A DNA stretch of 64,000 nucleotides, from the NCBI GenBank assembly GCA_019359115.1, contig JAHHHW010000044.1, positions 26,677 to 90,676 of the forward strand, in the 5' to 3' direction. The notes under the pieces are model-generated. The model saw only the letters and a list, made by a program, of their open reading frames with translations, was not told where the DNA came from and did no database searches. Numbering within the stretch: position 1 is the stretch's first letter; the number at the start of each line of letters is the position of its first letter. The DNA is from Pelatocladus maniniholoensis HA4357-MV3 (GTDB taxonomy: Bacteria > Cyanobacteriota > Cyanobacteriia > Cyanobacteriales > Nostocaceae). The translations under genes were made by a program, and so were the position numbers. This document shows, in pieces, positions 26,672-35,365 of this stretch.

Positions 26672-27052
26672 TTACTGCACGATAGATGCTATATTTTGTA
26701 GCTGACACCTAGCTGAGGCAGTCTCCAAGCGCTCTATAACTTGTTCCGCACTCATTAACCGTCTCAGTATGACTTGACCGATAACTTGAGTAGATCTATC
26801 TATTTGTGGTAATATAGCTGGCTTCACTTCTACGGTGATAATGGCATCTTCTACTCGGTAAAGCCACATTACTTCGCCTTGTTCTAATAAACAAATATTC
26901 ATACGTTGAATATCTGGTTGGCGTCGCCATGCGGTTATTTGCCAAAGTCCTTCAGATGCCCAAACTCTGCCAACTGTCCATCCTTCAGATAAAAAGAAGT
27001 ACTTCACACTTTTAGTCTCGCTGTTAGATTCTCTAGAATTAATTGCTAGCAA
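26672..27052 (-). CDS. Conserved cyanobacterial hypothetical protein
   Basis: A protein of up to 126 residues that I do not recognise by function. The core from about residue 17 (YFFLSEGWTVGRVWASEGLW) through LLEQGEVMWLYRVEDAIITVEVKP is strongly patterned and looks like a small folded beta-rich domain, followed by a helical end (SAEQVIERLETA). No membrane segment or signal is seen. The only start in frame is TTG at 27052, which adds a poorly conserved head, so the true start is uncertain. It stands upstream of psbB on the same strand, 400 bases away, and is probably a separate unit. Confidence 0.65.
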   Translation of the reverse strand: MLAINSRESNSETKSVKYFFLSEGWTVGRVWASEGLWQITAWRRQPDIQRMNICLLEQGEVMWLYRVEDAIITVEVKPAILPQIDRSTQVIGQVILRRLMSAEQVIERLETASARCQLQNIASIVQ

Positions 27053-27466
27053 TACCGTGAAAACCTCATTTATCTATGTATCAAATGAGATTTGTACATT
27101 ATAGCTATGGGATCATAAACAGAGTGGGAACTACAAACAGAGACGGAGATTATGAATAGAGGTGAATTGAGTATAGAGCATCGAAAAAAGTTAACTCCCC
27201 GTCCCCATTTCCTCTCTACTTCTTAGTATCTTGCTTCCTCCTCAATGTTTTATATCTGGAAAATGCACGCTCAAGCTGTTTACTAAGACCTAACAAACCT
27301 CTTCTTCTATCAAATCCGAATTTACGACTAGTTTCTGTTATTTTGTAATCTTAATTAAACTAAACATTTTCGCATGTTAAAAAAATATTAAATTATGTAT
27401 ATTTTTGATAGTTTTAAAAACAAATGAACTGAATTCAAAAGTAGGTTAGCCGGAGTACTTCACGTA

Positions 27467-27568
27467 ATACCAATTTGAAAAAAGAATGCGACAGATGAAT
27501 TCTGTACCAGACGCGATAAATCGCGTCTCATATTCTGAATGTGTCGCAAACATTTTTTGAATCGGTAT
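27467..27568. mobile_element. MITE-like element, 102 bp
   Basis: The ends are imperfect inverted repeats of about 29 bp: left ATACCAATTTGAAAAAAGAA, right matching it in complement with a few changes. Both reach TGCGACA inward. The middle holds a second palindrome (AGACGCGATAAATCGCGTCT). Too short to code for anything; it looks like a non-autonomous transposable element. Confidence 0.65.
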
Positions 27569-27587
27569 AACAAGCGAACCTGATATC

Positions 27588-27645
27588 AGTCCACTTGAGT
27601 GGACTTGAACTGTTAGCCCGGAAATTTATTTCTGGGCGGGATAAC
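27588..27645. repeat. Two-hairpin dispersed element, copy 1
   Basis: Hairpin A is AGTCCACTTGAGTGGACT (27588-27605). Hairpin B is 27616-27637 (GCCCGGAAAT...ATTTCTGGGC), followed by GGGATA. Copies occur at 29590-29645 and 45979-46038. Confidence 0.75.
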
Positions 27646-27672
27646 AGTCAATAAACTTTCCCAAAAAAAAGC

Positions 27673-27701
27673 TTGACAATTTCAAAGGTGTTAGGGATAA
27701 T
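27673..27701 (+). promoter_or_regulatory. Sigma-70-type promoter for tRNA-Asp
   Basis: TTGACA (27673-27678), 17-base spacer, GATAAT (27696-27701), ending 18 bases before the tRNA 5' end. Close to the vegetative consensus. Confidence 0.85.
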
Positions 27702-27719
27702 TAGAAAGTTGCAAATCAA

Positions 27720-27793
27720 GGGACTGTAGTTCAATTGGTTAGAGCACCGCCCTGTCACGGCGGAAGTTGCGGGTTCGAGCCCCGTCAGTCCCG
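27720..27793 (+). tRNA. tRNA-Asp (GUC)
   Basis: A 74-base cloverleaf: acceptor GGGACTG pairs with CAGTCCC (27786-27792), discriminator G. The anticodon stem CCGCC/GGCGG encloses the loop CTGTCAC with anticodon GTC, and the T arm has GGGTTCGAGCCCC. The 3' CCA is not encoded, as is common in cyanobacteria, which fits the tRNA nucleotidyltransferase gene in this window. Confidence 0.97.
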
Positions 27794-27939
27794 TAGGAAT
27801 TAAAGTTTACATACAAGAATAGATGAAGTGTTATCGACTTTATATATAAATGATATGAAGTCTTGAGAAACATAACACTATCTCCAGAATAACCTACAAT
27901 GATCATGCTTTGCCATAATCAATAATTTGCAAATTTGCT

Positions 27940-29388
27940 GTGACTGTTAGAGTACGTATTGCCCCTAGTCCAACTGGAAATTTACATATTGGTACAGCAA
28001 GAACGGCTGTATTCAACTGGTTGTTTGCCCGTCACCACGACGGCAAGTTTATTTTACGAATTGAAGACACTGATTTAGAGCGATCGCGTCCCGAATATAC
28101 AGAAAGTATTCTCCAAGGAATGCGCTGGCTGGGATTAAATTGGGATGAAGGGCCTTTCTTCCAAACCCAACGCCTAAATATTTATAAGCAAGCAGTACAA
28201 AGTCTCCTAGATCAAGGATTAGCTTATCGCTGCTACACCACCTCTGAGGAACTAGAAGCACTACGAGAAGCCCAAAAAGCTAGAAATGAGGCTCCTCGTT
28301 ATGATAATCGTCATCGAAATTTGACACCAGAACAAGAAGCCGCATACAAAGCCGAAGGGCGTAGCTTTGTGATTCGTTTCCAAATAGATGATGACCGAGA
28401 AATTGTTTGGAATGACTTAGTAAGAGATCAGATGGTTTGGCGCGGTAGTGATTTGGGTGGTGATATGGTCATTGCTCGCGCCGCAGCTGATGGTATTGGT
28501 CAACCTCTGTATAACTTTGCAGTTGTAGTAGATGACATAGATATGCAAATTACCCATGTCATCCGGGGAGAAGACCACATTGCCAACACAGCCAAGCAAA
28601 TTCTACTTTATGAAGCCTTCGCAGCAAAAGTACCAGAGTTTGCCCATACACCCTTGATCCTCAATCAAGAAGGACGCAAGCTTTCTAAACGAGATGGCGT
28701 CACCTCTATTTCTGACTTTCAACAAATGGGCTTTACTGCTGAAGCTTTAGTCAACTACATGACATTGTTGGGTTGGTCAGCTCCCGACTCGACAAAAGAA
28801 ATTTTTACTCTACCAGAAGCAGCCCAACAGTTTAGCTTTGAGCGTGTGAATAAAGCAGGTGCAAAGTTTGACTGGGCAAAGTTAGATTGGATCAACAGTC
28901 AGTATATCCACGCCATGCCAGTAGATAAACTGACAGATTTACTCATTCCTTTCTGGAAAGAAGCTGGTTATAAATTGACTGGAGGACGAGAAGAACGTGC
29001 TTGGTTAGAACAACTAGTAGTTTTAATTCAACCTAGTTTGACTCGGCTTGTGGATGCTGTCGCCATGAGCAAACTGTTTTTTACCGATGCAGTGGAATTT
29101 AGTGAGGAAGCTGCTGTACAACTCAAACAAGAAGGTGTTGCTGCTGCGATTGAGGCGGTGAACACTGCATTACAGAACCAGCAAGAATTCAACGAAGCTA
29201 GCGCCCAAGACATTATCAAGCAAGTAGTCAAACAGCAAAATGTTAAGAAAGGTTTGATTATGCGTAGTCTGCGAGCAGCATTAACTGGAGACATGCATGG
29301 CCCGGATTTGATTCAATCATGGTTGCTACTACATCAGATTGGTTTAGATCAGCCTCGGTTAATTAAAGCAATAGCAGAATCTCAGTAA
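27940..29388 (+). CDS. gltX: Glutamyl-tRNA synthetase
   Basis: A 482-residue class I synthetase. The HIGH motif is in [15 protein letters not shown] (about 10-24) and the KMSKS equivalent is GRKLSKRDG (about 245-253). Length and the C-terminal anticodon-binding domain match bacterial GluRS. In cyanobacteria the enzyme is generally non-discriminating, charging both tRNA-Glu and tRNA-Gln, and the Glu-tRNA also feeds tetrapyrrole synthesis. The start is GTG at 27940, since the protein must begin about ten residues before the HIGH region. It follows tRNA-Asp by 146 bases; a shared transcript is possible but not shown. Confidence 0.97.
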   Translation: MTVRVRIAPSPTGNLHIGTARTAVFNWLFARHHDGKFILRIEDTDLERSRPEYTESILQGMRWLGLNWDEGPFFQTQRLNIYKQAVQSLLDQGLAYRCYTTSEELEALREAQKARNEAPRYDNRHRNLTPEQEAAYKAEGRSFVIRFQIDDDREIVWNDLVRDQMVWRGSDLGGDMVIARAAADGIGQPLYNFAVVVDDIDMQITHVIRGEDHIANTAKQILLYEAFAAKVPEFAHTPLILNQEGRKLSKRDGVTSISDFQQMGFTAEALVNYMTLLGWSAPDSTKEIFTLPEAAQQFSFERVNKAGAKFDWAKLDWINSQYIHAMPVDKLTDLLIPFWKEAGYKLTGGREERAWLEQLVVLIQPSLTRLVDAVAMSKLFFTDAVEFSEEAAVQLKQEGVAAAIEAVNTALQNQQEFNEASAQDIIKQVVKQQNVKKGLIMRSLRAALTGDMHGPDLIQSWLLLHQIGLDQPRLIKAIAESQ

Positions 29389-29474
29389 ACCGACACAATT
29401 TGTCATTTGTGACAGCAGATTTCAACAAGCGTGAGGTACGGAAGAACCCCACCCGCGCTACGCGCACCCTAAGC

Positions 29475-29691
29475 GCAGGCCTACGGTGTACACACAAATC
29501 TAGGTTGAGCGCATCTGTACCGCCTCGGAATAAATTCCGAGTACAGATGCGCAAGTCCTCTGAAGAGGACTCAAAAAAAAGTTTGTTCCAGTCCACTTGA
29601 GTGGACTTTCGCTATGAGCCTGGAACTTTAGTTCTGGGCGGGATACAGTTTCAACATGAAAAATTTTGACTTGTGTGTACACCGTAGCCCT
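29475..29691. mobile_element. MITE-like element of nested palindromes, ~217 bp
   Basis: Terminal inverted repeats share a perfect 17-bp core, CTACGGTGTACACACAA at 29479-29495 and its complement at 29671-29687, extending imperfectly to about 25 bp. Inside are a nested hairpin (GCGCATCTGTA with TACAGATGCGC around CTCGGAAT/ATTCCGAG), a hairpin AGTCCTCTGAAGAGGACT, and copy 2 of the two-hairpin element. Not long enough to encode a transposase. Confidence 0.75.
29590..29645. repeat. Two-hairpin dispersed element, copy 2
   Basis: Hairpin A AGTCCACTTGAGTGGACT (29590-29607) and hairpin B 29618-29639 (GCCTGGAACT...AGTTCTGGGC), then GGGATA. It lies inside the larger element at 29475-29691. Confidence 0.75.
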
Positions 29692-29759
29692 GCAAGCGGG
29701 GAGGGTGGGAAGGGTAGGGGTTTTTTATTTGGTCATTTTTTGACTCCAAGCGTATTGAT

Positions 29760-30542
29760 CTAAAATTCGACAATTACTGGTGCATGGTCGCTGGGTTGGG
29801 TTAACTTTCTAGGAGTAATATCAATGGTGCAACTTTTTGCACGCTCGTACAAATTGGGTGTTAAATAATGATGGTCAATTCGCCAACCCAAATTGCGGCG
29901 AAATGATGCGGCGCGATAATCCCACCAACTGTAGTGTCCGCCTTCGGATGTGAATTTACGAAAAGCATCGGCAAACCCCAGTGTTAAGATATCCCGCAGT
30001 GCTTGGCGTTCGCCTTCAGATGCCATAATGTGATTTTCTGGATTCTCTTTTTCGTGGATATCTTTATTTTCCAAGGCGATATTAAAGTCACCACACATAC
30101 AAATGTCTGGGTTTGATATTAGCAGAGTTTGCAAATACTCTTGTAGCATTGCCAACCAACGCAGTTTATATTCGTACTTTTCGCTACCAACTGCCGAGCC
30201 ATTGGGTACGTAAAGATTAATAATTCTAATGTTGTTTAGTACACCTGTAAGTACCCGTTTTTGTTCGTCAAATTCTGGTGATATTTCTGGCAATATTGCT
30301 GCAAAACTGGCGCTGACATTTTGTAGAGGTTGCCGGCTGATAATAGCAACACCATTGTAAGATTTTTGACCAGAAAAATAGAGATGATAGCCTAATTCTT
30401 CAAATGGCGATCGCGGAAAATTATCATCAATAACTTTAGTTTCTTGGACACACAACACATCAATTGGATTTTGAATTAACCAATCAACAACATGCTGTAA
30501 ACGAGTGCGAATAGAGTTAACATTCCAAGTAGCAATTTTCAT
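29760..30542 (-). CDS. xth: Exodeoxyribonuclease III family protein
   Basis: About 260 residues of the exonuclease III/AP-endonuclease family, which cuts DNA at abasic sites and trims 3' ends in base-excision repair. Visible active-site elements are WNVNSIRTR near residue 5, the metal-binding Glu in CVQETK near 34, GDFNIA near 148, and the closing SDHAPVIVEF. I start at the ATG at 30542 (MKIATWNVNS), which is where the family begins; the ATG at 30563 adds seven unusual residues. The gene stands alone. Confidence 0.94.
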   Translation of the reverse strand: MKIATWNVNSIRTRLQHVVDWLIQNPIDVLCVQETKVIDDNFPRSPFEELGYHLYFSGQKSYNGVAIISRQPLQNVSASFAAILPEISPEFDEQKRVLTGVLNNIRIINLYVPNGSAVGSEKYEYKLRWLAMLQEYLQTLLISNPDICMCGDFNIALENKDIHEKENPENHIMASEGERQALRDILTLGFADAFRKFTSEGGHYSWWDYRAASFRRNLGWRIDHHYLTPNLYERAKSCTIDITPRKLTQPSDHAPVIVEF

Positions 30543-31191
30543 CATTTCAAAGTTAATACTCAATAGTTAGACTTAAGGACGATTGATTAATAATTAGTTG
30601 TTGATGCTTGGTTGATTCCCTTCTATTGTTCTTTATTTCTCATTTTTTCTTCTGTTGTCTTAACTTTTCAAAATTGATCTTCTAACAGAATTCAGTATTT
30701 TTCCTTACAAAACTTTTTATTATCTATGATCCCCAAGATAGATGCAACCAAAATATTGCTGGTTTTAAATTGATTCAGTATAGTTACCTGATTGCTTGTG
30801 CTGATGATCTGCAATACCTACTAGATTGTGGCAAACATCATCAGAATATTAAGAATATATAAAAAGTTTCTTGTTTGAGCTTTTGATTTTCTTTCTTCTG
30901 TCTTGCTGCACTAGAGGCAATTGCAAAGTTAGGTTAACCAATATTGCACTATTGGGAGTCATTTAGGTTAATGTTAAAGTCAAATAGTTAGGTAAAAATG
31001 CTTTATCTACTTGTATGTAAGTCCTGTGAAATCAATAAGTACTAGCCAGTTATTAACTTAATAAATACCAGCTACTCCTAACACCAAATCTGGAGGATAA
31101 TTATCCAAGCTGTAAAATCAATAACTGATAACTGATAACTAATAATTATTGATAGAGGACTATATCATCACCTGCTGAACCAAAACAATAT
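30543..31191. other. Long spacer with no gene seen
   Basis: AT-rich upstream region shared by the divergent exonuclease and GT4 genes. It contains TAACTGATAACTGATAACTAAT repeats near 31120-31145, and no credible reading frame. Confidence 0.5.
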
Positions 31192-32259
31192 ATGAAGATC
31201 GCTCAAGTAGCCCCTTTATGGGAACGAGTTCCACCTCCAACCTACGGAGGAATTGAACTGGTAGTGAGTCGCTTGACCGATGAACTAGTTCGTCGTGGTC
31301 ATGAGGTAACACTATTTGCTTCTGGAGATTCGCAAACTTTGGCTAAGTTAAAAGCAGTCTATCCGCGTGCATTGCGTTTAGACCCCAATGTCAAAGAGTA
31401 TACAGCACACGAGATGTTGGAACTCAGCCAAGTTTATCAACAGGCGGCGGAATTCGATTTGATCCATTCTCATCTGGGGGTTTCGGCTTTACCTTTGGCC
31501 AGTTTGGTGTCAACACCTACAGTGCATACTTTGCATGGCAATTTTACACAAGATAATTGCAACGTCTACAGCCATCATCAAAAGCAACCATATATTAGTA
31601 TTAGCGACGCGCAGAGACAGATAAACTTGAATTACGTTGGTACAGTTTACAACGGAATTAACCCAAGCGATTATCCTTTTGTAGAAAAACCCCAAGAACC
31701 ACCATATTTGGCATTTGTAGGACGCTTTTCACCAGAAAAAGGGCCACATTATGCGATCGCTATTGCCAAAAAAACAGGTTGGTGCTTGAAAATGGCTGGA
31801 AAAGTAGATGTAGTAGATTCAGAATTTTTTGAAAAAGAAATTGCTCCCCAAATTGATGGTAAGCAAATTCAGTTTCTTGGAGAAATAAATCACGCCGAAA
31901 AAGCAGCACTTTTTGGTAATGCTGCAATTACTTTATTTCCCATAACTTGGCCAGAACCTTTTGGTTTGGTAATGATTGAATCCATGGCAACTGGTACGCC
32001 ACTTATTGCGATGAATTTGGGTTCTGTACCTGAAGTTATTAATCACGGTGTCACAGGTTTTGTCTGTCAAAATGTTGACGAAATGGCGGCGATGATTCCT
32101 CAAACCTTAGAACTCAATCGTCGTAAGTGCAGAGAATACGTAGAAAACAAATTTAGCGTTATCCAAATGGTGAATGGATACGAGGCGGTTTATGAACAAG
32201 TTGTCAAAAACTGTGCAAGCTTAAATGGGCGCATTCATTCTGCAAAAATCATTTTTTAA
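31192..32259 (+). CDS. GT4-family glycosyltransferase
   Basis: A 355-residue GT-B-fold glycosyltransferase without membrane segments. The N-terminal domain begins MKIAQVAPLWERVPPPTYGG, with the glycine-rich acceptor-side loop. The donor-binding C-terminal half has AFVGRFSPEKGPHYAI (about 180-195) and the E-x7-E motif in PEPFGLVMIESMATGTPLIA (about 255-275). It likely transfers a sugar from a nucleotide donor to a polysaccharide, glycolipid or small molecule in the cytoplasm; similar proteins in cyanobacteria are annotated only to family. No operon partner: the next gene on this strand is a 57-residue protein 55 bases downstream. Confidence 0.9.
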   Translation: MKIAQVAPLWERVPPPTYGGIELVVSRLTDELVRRGHEVTLFASGDSQTLAKLKAVYPRALRLDPNVKEYTAHEMLELSQVYQQAAEFDLIHSHLGVSALPLASLVSTPTVHTLHGNFTQDNCNVYSHHQKQPYISISDAQRQINLNYVGTVYNGINPSDYPFVEKPQEPPYLAFVGRFSPEKGPHYAIAIAKKTGWCLKMAGKVDVVDSEFFEKEIAPQIDGKQIQFLGEINHAEKAALFGNAAITLFPITWPEPFGLVMIESMATGTPLIAMNLGSVPEVINHGVTGFVCQNVDEMAAMIPQTLELNRRKCREYVENKFSVIQMVNGYEAVYEQVVKNCASLNGRIHSAKIIF

Positions 32260-32314
32260 ATAACTTTTTCTGAGCGGATTCTAATCAATAATTTTTTTCA
32301 AAGAGGACATTAAT

Positions 32315-32488
32315 ATGAGTATGAGAAGCAACATATGTCCGTGTTGTGGAGATTCCCTTTTACGTCATGTCCGTCATGGTGAATTCTACTGGTTTTGTCA
32401 GACATGTCGGCAAGAAGTACCACTGTTAAGTACAAGTATCCATCTTCTTTCAAGTACTGAGAAATCAGTGTTGGAAACGCGTATCTAG
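32315..32488 (+). CDS. Small cysteine-rich zinc-ribbon protein
   Basis: A 57-residue protein beginning MSMRSNICPCCGDSLLRHVR. Two cysteine pairs (CPCC at 8-11 and CQTC at 28-31) flank GEFYWF in a zinc-ribbon pattern. Small proteins with the order CPCC-LLRHVRH-xxYWFC-C-QEVP recur in cyanobacteria, to my memory, with no known function. The ATG at 32315 has an AGAGGA ribosome site about nine bases upstream, which supports it as a real gene. The 55-base gap to the GT4 gene makes co-transcription possible. Confidence 0.75.
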   Translation: MSMRSNICPCCGDSLLRHVRHGEFYWFCQTCRQEVPLLSTSIHLLSSTEKSVLETRI

Positions 32489-32496
32489 GTTAAGTA

Positions 32497-32541
32497 ATGG
32501 CTTTAGTCCTTATTCTGAGGACTAAAGTTCTCACTACTAAT
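32497..32541. repeat. Hairpin repeat, AGGACTAAAGT type
   Basis: GGCTTTAGTCCTTATTCTGAGGACTAAAG can fold on itself. The same unit is found inside the element at 37827-37952. Confidence 0.6.
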
Positions 32542-32599
32542 ATTGACAAGCTTTTTATTTAAATTTTAATTATCAAGCTGCGATTTATAGAGCGATCGC

Positions 32600-32884
32600 T
32601 CACTTCATCAAATTATCATGTTGAGAAAGTAATCTTTCTACCTTTGCTTCATCTATCCTAGCTGTCAGCCTTCTAGATTCATGTAAATCCCTCATAGTTT
32701 TTGCTAAAGAGAAAGTAGAACCAATTGAAAAAGCCATACCCATACCCATAAAACCTTTCACCCAGTTATCCACGGGTAAGTTGGCAATACCAACAGTAGT
32801 CATAGAAAGAGAAAGTAGAAAAGCAGCCCATGTTTGAAAAATCCAAGCTGCACTCTCTTTTTGCTGTGGTGTTTGTGTTTGCAT
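32600..32884 (-). CDS. YiaA/YiaB-type two-helix membrane protein
   Basis: About 94 residues with two membrane helices (about 14-33 and 45-62) separated by a short PVDNWVKG loop, then a charged helical tail. It fits the YiaAB two-helix family of inner-membrane proteins of unknown function. I prefer the ATG at 32884 (MQTQTPQQKE), with GGGA upstream; TTG at 32902 would add six residues. It lies downstream of the DUF4335 gene on the same strand, but a hairpin at 33001-33061 separates them. Confidence 0.8.
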   Translation of the reverse strand: MQTQTPQQKESAAWIFQTWAAFLLSLSMTTVGIANLPVDNWVKGFMGMGMAFSIGSTFSLAKTMRDLHESRRLTARIDEAKVERLLSQHDNLMK

Positions 32885-33000
32885 ATTCCCAATCTCAGAC
32901 AATACGAATTGATAGTTATTGTATTGATAGATATTGTGATGAGAATATATTCAAAAGACAGTTTGATAACTGGACTCAAATGATGTTAATAGTATAAGGT

Positions 33001-33061
33001 GAAAGGGCAAAGAGAAAGGACATTATCTTCATCCTTTAACCTTTTTTCTTTACCCTTTAGC
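33001..33061 (-). terminator. Hairpin downstream of the DUF4335 gene
   Basis: AAAGGGCAAAGAGAAAGGA pairs with the downstream string TCCTTT...TTTCTTTACCCTTT. It lies about 55 bases beyond the stop codon and is of the same type as the hairpins at 20403 and 26615. Confidence 0.5.
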
Positions 33062-33114
33062 CTTCATTTTGTTTGTCACACTTTGGCAACTGTCACAAAA
33101 AGCAACAAGATCAA

Positions 33115-34734
33115 TTAATCCTTCTCTGCAAAAGTTTGTACTTTGCCATCAGGACTGTAAACGGCTCTAATGATCACAGACTGTCCATTGCGATTGGGAG
33201 AAATAAAACGTTCACCAATTAAAGGCATACCTGTGCGATCAATATATATTCTTGAAGCTTTCCCTAAAGGAAGGATACGTTCAATAGTGCCATCAACACC
33301 CACCATCAAACTATACTCTAGTGTTTGGTTCAAGCCAGAAGGTGGCTGCCAGCGCTTTGTTAAAAATTGTTTAGCTTCTGATAATTGAGTCGTTGCGTCC
33401 AATACAGCGTTGCTGTTTCCAGTAGCAACTTTGTTAGAATTACGGTCTTGGCGCAATCTCTCGATTAATTTGGAAGTATCTTCTGCCTCAATCGAGGAGG
33501 TAGTTGTTGATGATTGACTTTGTTGAGTACTACCACGGCTATTAGGTGCGGTAGCAATAGGTGGTGGAACAGTAGGAAGAGTAGAAGGAAGAGTAGAAGG
33601 TAGATTAGAAGGTAGACTAGTTGGTGTAGTGGGTGAATTTAATGAAATTTCCCCATTTTGGGCAACAACTCCATTTTTCTGAGTCACGGCGGTGCTGTTG
33701 TTTTGTGAGGGTTTGGGTTGAATCAGAACTTGCCGTTGCGAATTGGTTGATGTTAGGGGTGCGGTGAATACGTTTTTTCCTGGAGAAGGCGGGACGAAGG
33801 TGGCTGTAGGAGATGTTGTAGAAGCTGAAGGAGAACCACCTTGAGAAGGTGCATTAGCTATTAAGGGCGCATTTGGAAACCCCTGAGTTTGAGGAGAAGT
33901 TTGGTTAGGTGGTAGCGTTCCTGAACCAGGTACAGACAAATTATTAGAACCAAAAGGTAGTGCTGGTAGTTGATCGGTAGGGGTGAGTGCAGGTAGAGGT
34001 GTTGCCAAATCCGATGGAGGTGATGGTTCTAAGGCAAGTTTCTCTTTGGTGGTACTAGGTTTTTGCTTAGTCTGAATTGCATATTGGTAAGTAAAGGGTA
34101 CTAAACCAATGGCTAACACCAGTACTGCTACCGCAGGAACCCAACCAGGAATAGCAAAACGCGATCTGTTTTGATAGAGACTGGGTAGGGCGAGCAAATC
34201 ATCAGAGTATTGATCTAAGGCAGTTGCCAAATCAAATAACTGTAGCAAATTAAGTTGAACAACAGGCTGAGATGCTTGGTATCCTAAAGAACCGAGAAAC
34301 AAATTATGAGTTAAACGGCTATTTGGTTTGATGTGTATTTCGGTTTCTGGTAGCTGATTATTAAAAGAATTTAATGTTTGAGTAGAAACAGAAGGTTGTA
34401 ATTGTTCTTGTGATTCTAATTGATCTGGATCTGATGTTTTAGTTGAGTTCTCTAAATCTGAAAAGTTTGCCCAAAAAGTTTCAGGAGAGATTTGCAGGAA
34501 TTCCTGCACATAGTTTGTTACTGCTGCACACAAAGCTTCTAGTTGGTCGCGATCGCCCCGAATAACGATCTTCTGTTCTTCGCTTAGTCGTGGATCGTCA
34601 ATGCTTAACTCAAAGCGTAGATCCTTCAGAACAGATTTTCCCACCCAACGAGATAGAGATGAGCTTTGTGCCAAAACTTCTAGTGTGCAAGTGGGTGGTG
34701 TGTACCGACGGATGACAGAATTTGTTAGAGGCAT
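33115..34734 (-). CDS. DUF4335 domain protein, single-pass
   Basis: A 539-residue cyanobacterial protein. The N-terminal ~180 residues form the DUF4335 domain (MPLTNSVIRRYTPPTCTLEV...), followed by one membrane segment (about 198-216). Then comes a long proline/serine/threonine-rich linker (about 220-430) and a conserved C-terminal domain (about 435-539, QFLTKRWQPPSGLNQTLEYSL) that may lie in the periplasm. Function unknown. It follows the DUF3038 gene by 25 bases on the same strand, a pairing I recall as conserved in cyanobacteria, which suggests that the two products work together. Confidence 0.87.
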   Translation of the reverse strand: MPLTNSVIRRYTPPTCTLEVLAQSSSLSRWVGKSVLKDLRFELSIDDPRLSEEQKIVIRGDRDQLEALCAAVTNYVQEFLQISPETFWANFSDLENSTKTSDPDQLESQEQLQPSVSTQTLNSFNNQLPETEIHIKPNSRLTHNLFLGSLGYQASQPVVQLNLLQLFDLATALDQYSDDLLALPSLYQNRSRFAIPGWVPAVAVLVLAIGLVPFTYQYAIQTKQKPSTTKEKLALEPSPPSDLATPLPALTPTDQLPALPFGSNNLSVPGSGTLPPNQTSPQTQGFPNAPLIANAPSQGGSPSASTTSPTATFVPPSPGKNVFTAPLTSTNSQRQVLIQPKPSQNNSTAVTQKNGVVAQNGEISLNSPTTPTSLPSNLPSTLPSTLPTVPPPIATAPNSRGSTQQSQSSTTTSSIEAEDTSKLIERLRQDRNSNKVATGNSNAVLDATTQLSEAKQFLTKRWQPPSGLNQTLEYSLMVGVDGTIERILPLGKASRIYIDRTGMPLIGERFISPNRNGQSVIIRAVYSPDGKVQTFAEKD

Positions 34735-34759
34735 GGCAGGAACTGCAAGCAGGATATTT

Positions 34760-35365
34760 TCAAAATTTAGTTGAACGGTCTATTAGTGCTAGCCAGAGGC
34801 GGCGATGTCCACCGGGTCCGCTATAAAAAAGTAAATCTATCAGCAGTTTTAAAGCCAGGTGGGTAAGTTCATCCGTGGAGATTGTCGAGTCTTCCTCCAT
34901 CCGTTCTTGATAAGTGTTGCAGAAAGCATCAATATAATCTCCTAACAAAGCAGCTTGATGAGGTTCGCGGTTGTTTTCCGCCATCTGTTCTAACAAGCCA
35001 ACAGCACGCCGAATTAGTTCTTGATGCTGCTTGGCAAGATAACAAATAATGAGAACAAGCGCTCGCGCTTCTTCAACATCGAGCTTTTTTCGCCCTCCTT
35101 GACCTTTGCGTAGCGGGTTTGACTGGCGTAGTCGCCATAGCGCTACACGGTCTGGCACTCTTGACTCTAAATTCAGATTAATAGCCGCTGAAAGCATGGC
35201 CTCGGAGCCAATGCCAGTCAATGTTTCTAATGCCAACAGCACCAAATCTAATTGGGTTTTAATGTTTTCCCATTGAGTTGTATTCGGGGCTGGAAGCTTA
35301 ATTAAATCCTCCCACTGGGGGGTAGGAGTGGGTAAATTGGCGGCAGAGTGCATAACTTTTAGCAT
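34760..35365 (-). CDS. DUF3038 domain protein
   Basis: A 201-residue, mostly helical soluble protein of the cyanobacterial DUF3038 family. Recognisable parts are LVLLALETLTGIGSEAML (about 44-61), RVALWRLRQSNPLRKGQGGR, and the C-terminal LLFYSGPGGHRRLWLALIDR. No catalytic motif is evident and the function is unknown. It is the first gene of a two-gene unit with the DUF4335 gene. The start at 35365 (ATG) is one of two nearby ATGs; the other at 35353 is equally possible. Confidence 0.87.
   Translation of the reverse strand: MLKVMHSAANLPTPTPQWEDLIKLPAPNTTQWENIKTQLDLVLLALETLTGIGSEAMLSAAINLNLESRVPDRVALWRLRQSNPLRKGQGGRKKLDVEEARALVLIICYLAKQHQELIRRAVGLLEQMAENNREPHQAALLGDYIDAFCNTYQERMEEDSTISTDELTHLALKLLIDLLFYSGPGGHRRLWLALIDRSTKF

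Larger units (their letters stand above)
27053..27719. other. Repeat-rich spacer before tRNA-Asp
   Basis: No gene seen. It holds a MITE-like element (27467-27568), a two-hairpin element (27588-27645) and the tRNA promoter (27673-27701). Confidence 0.6.
29389..29759. other. Repeat-filled spacer between gltX and the exonuclease gene
   Basis: Mostly occupied by the palindrome-rich element at 29475-29691. No coding sequence is credible here: short open frames are shadows of the palindromes. Confidence 0.7.
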
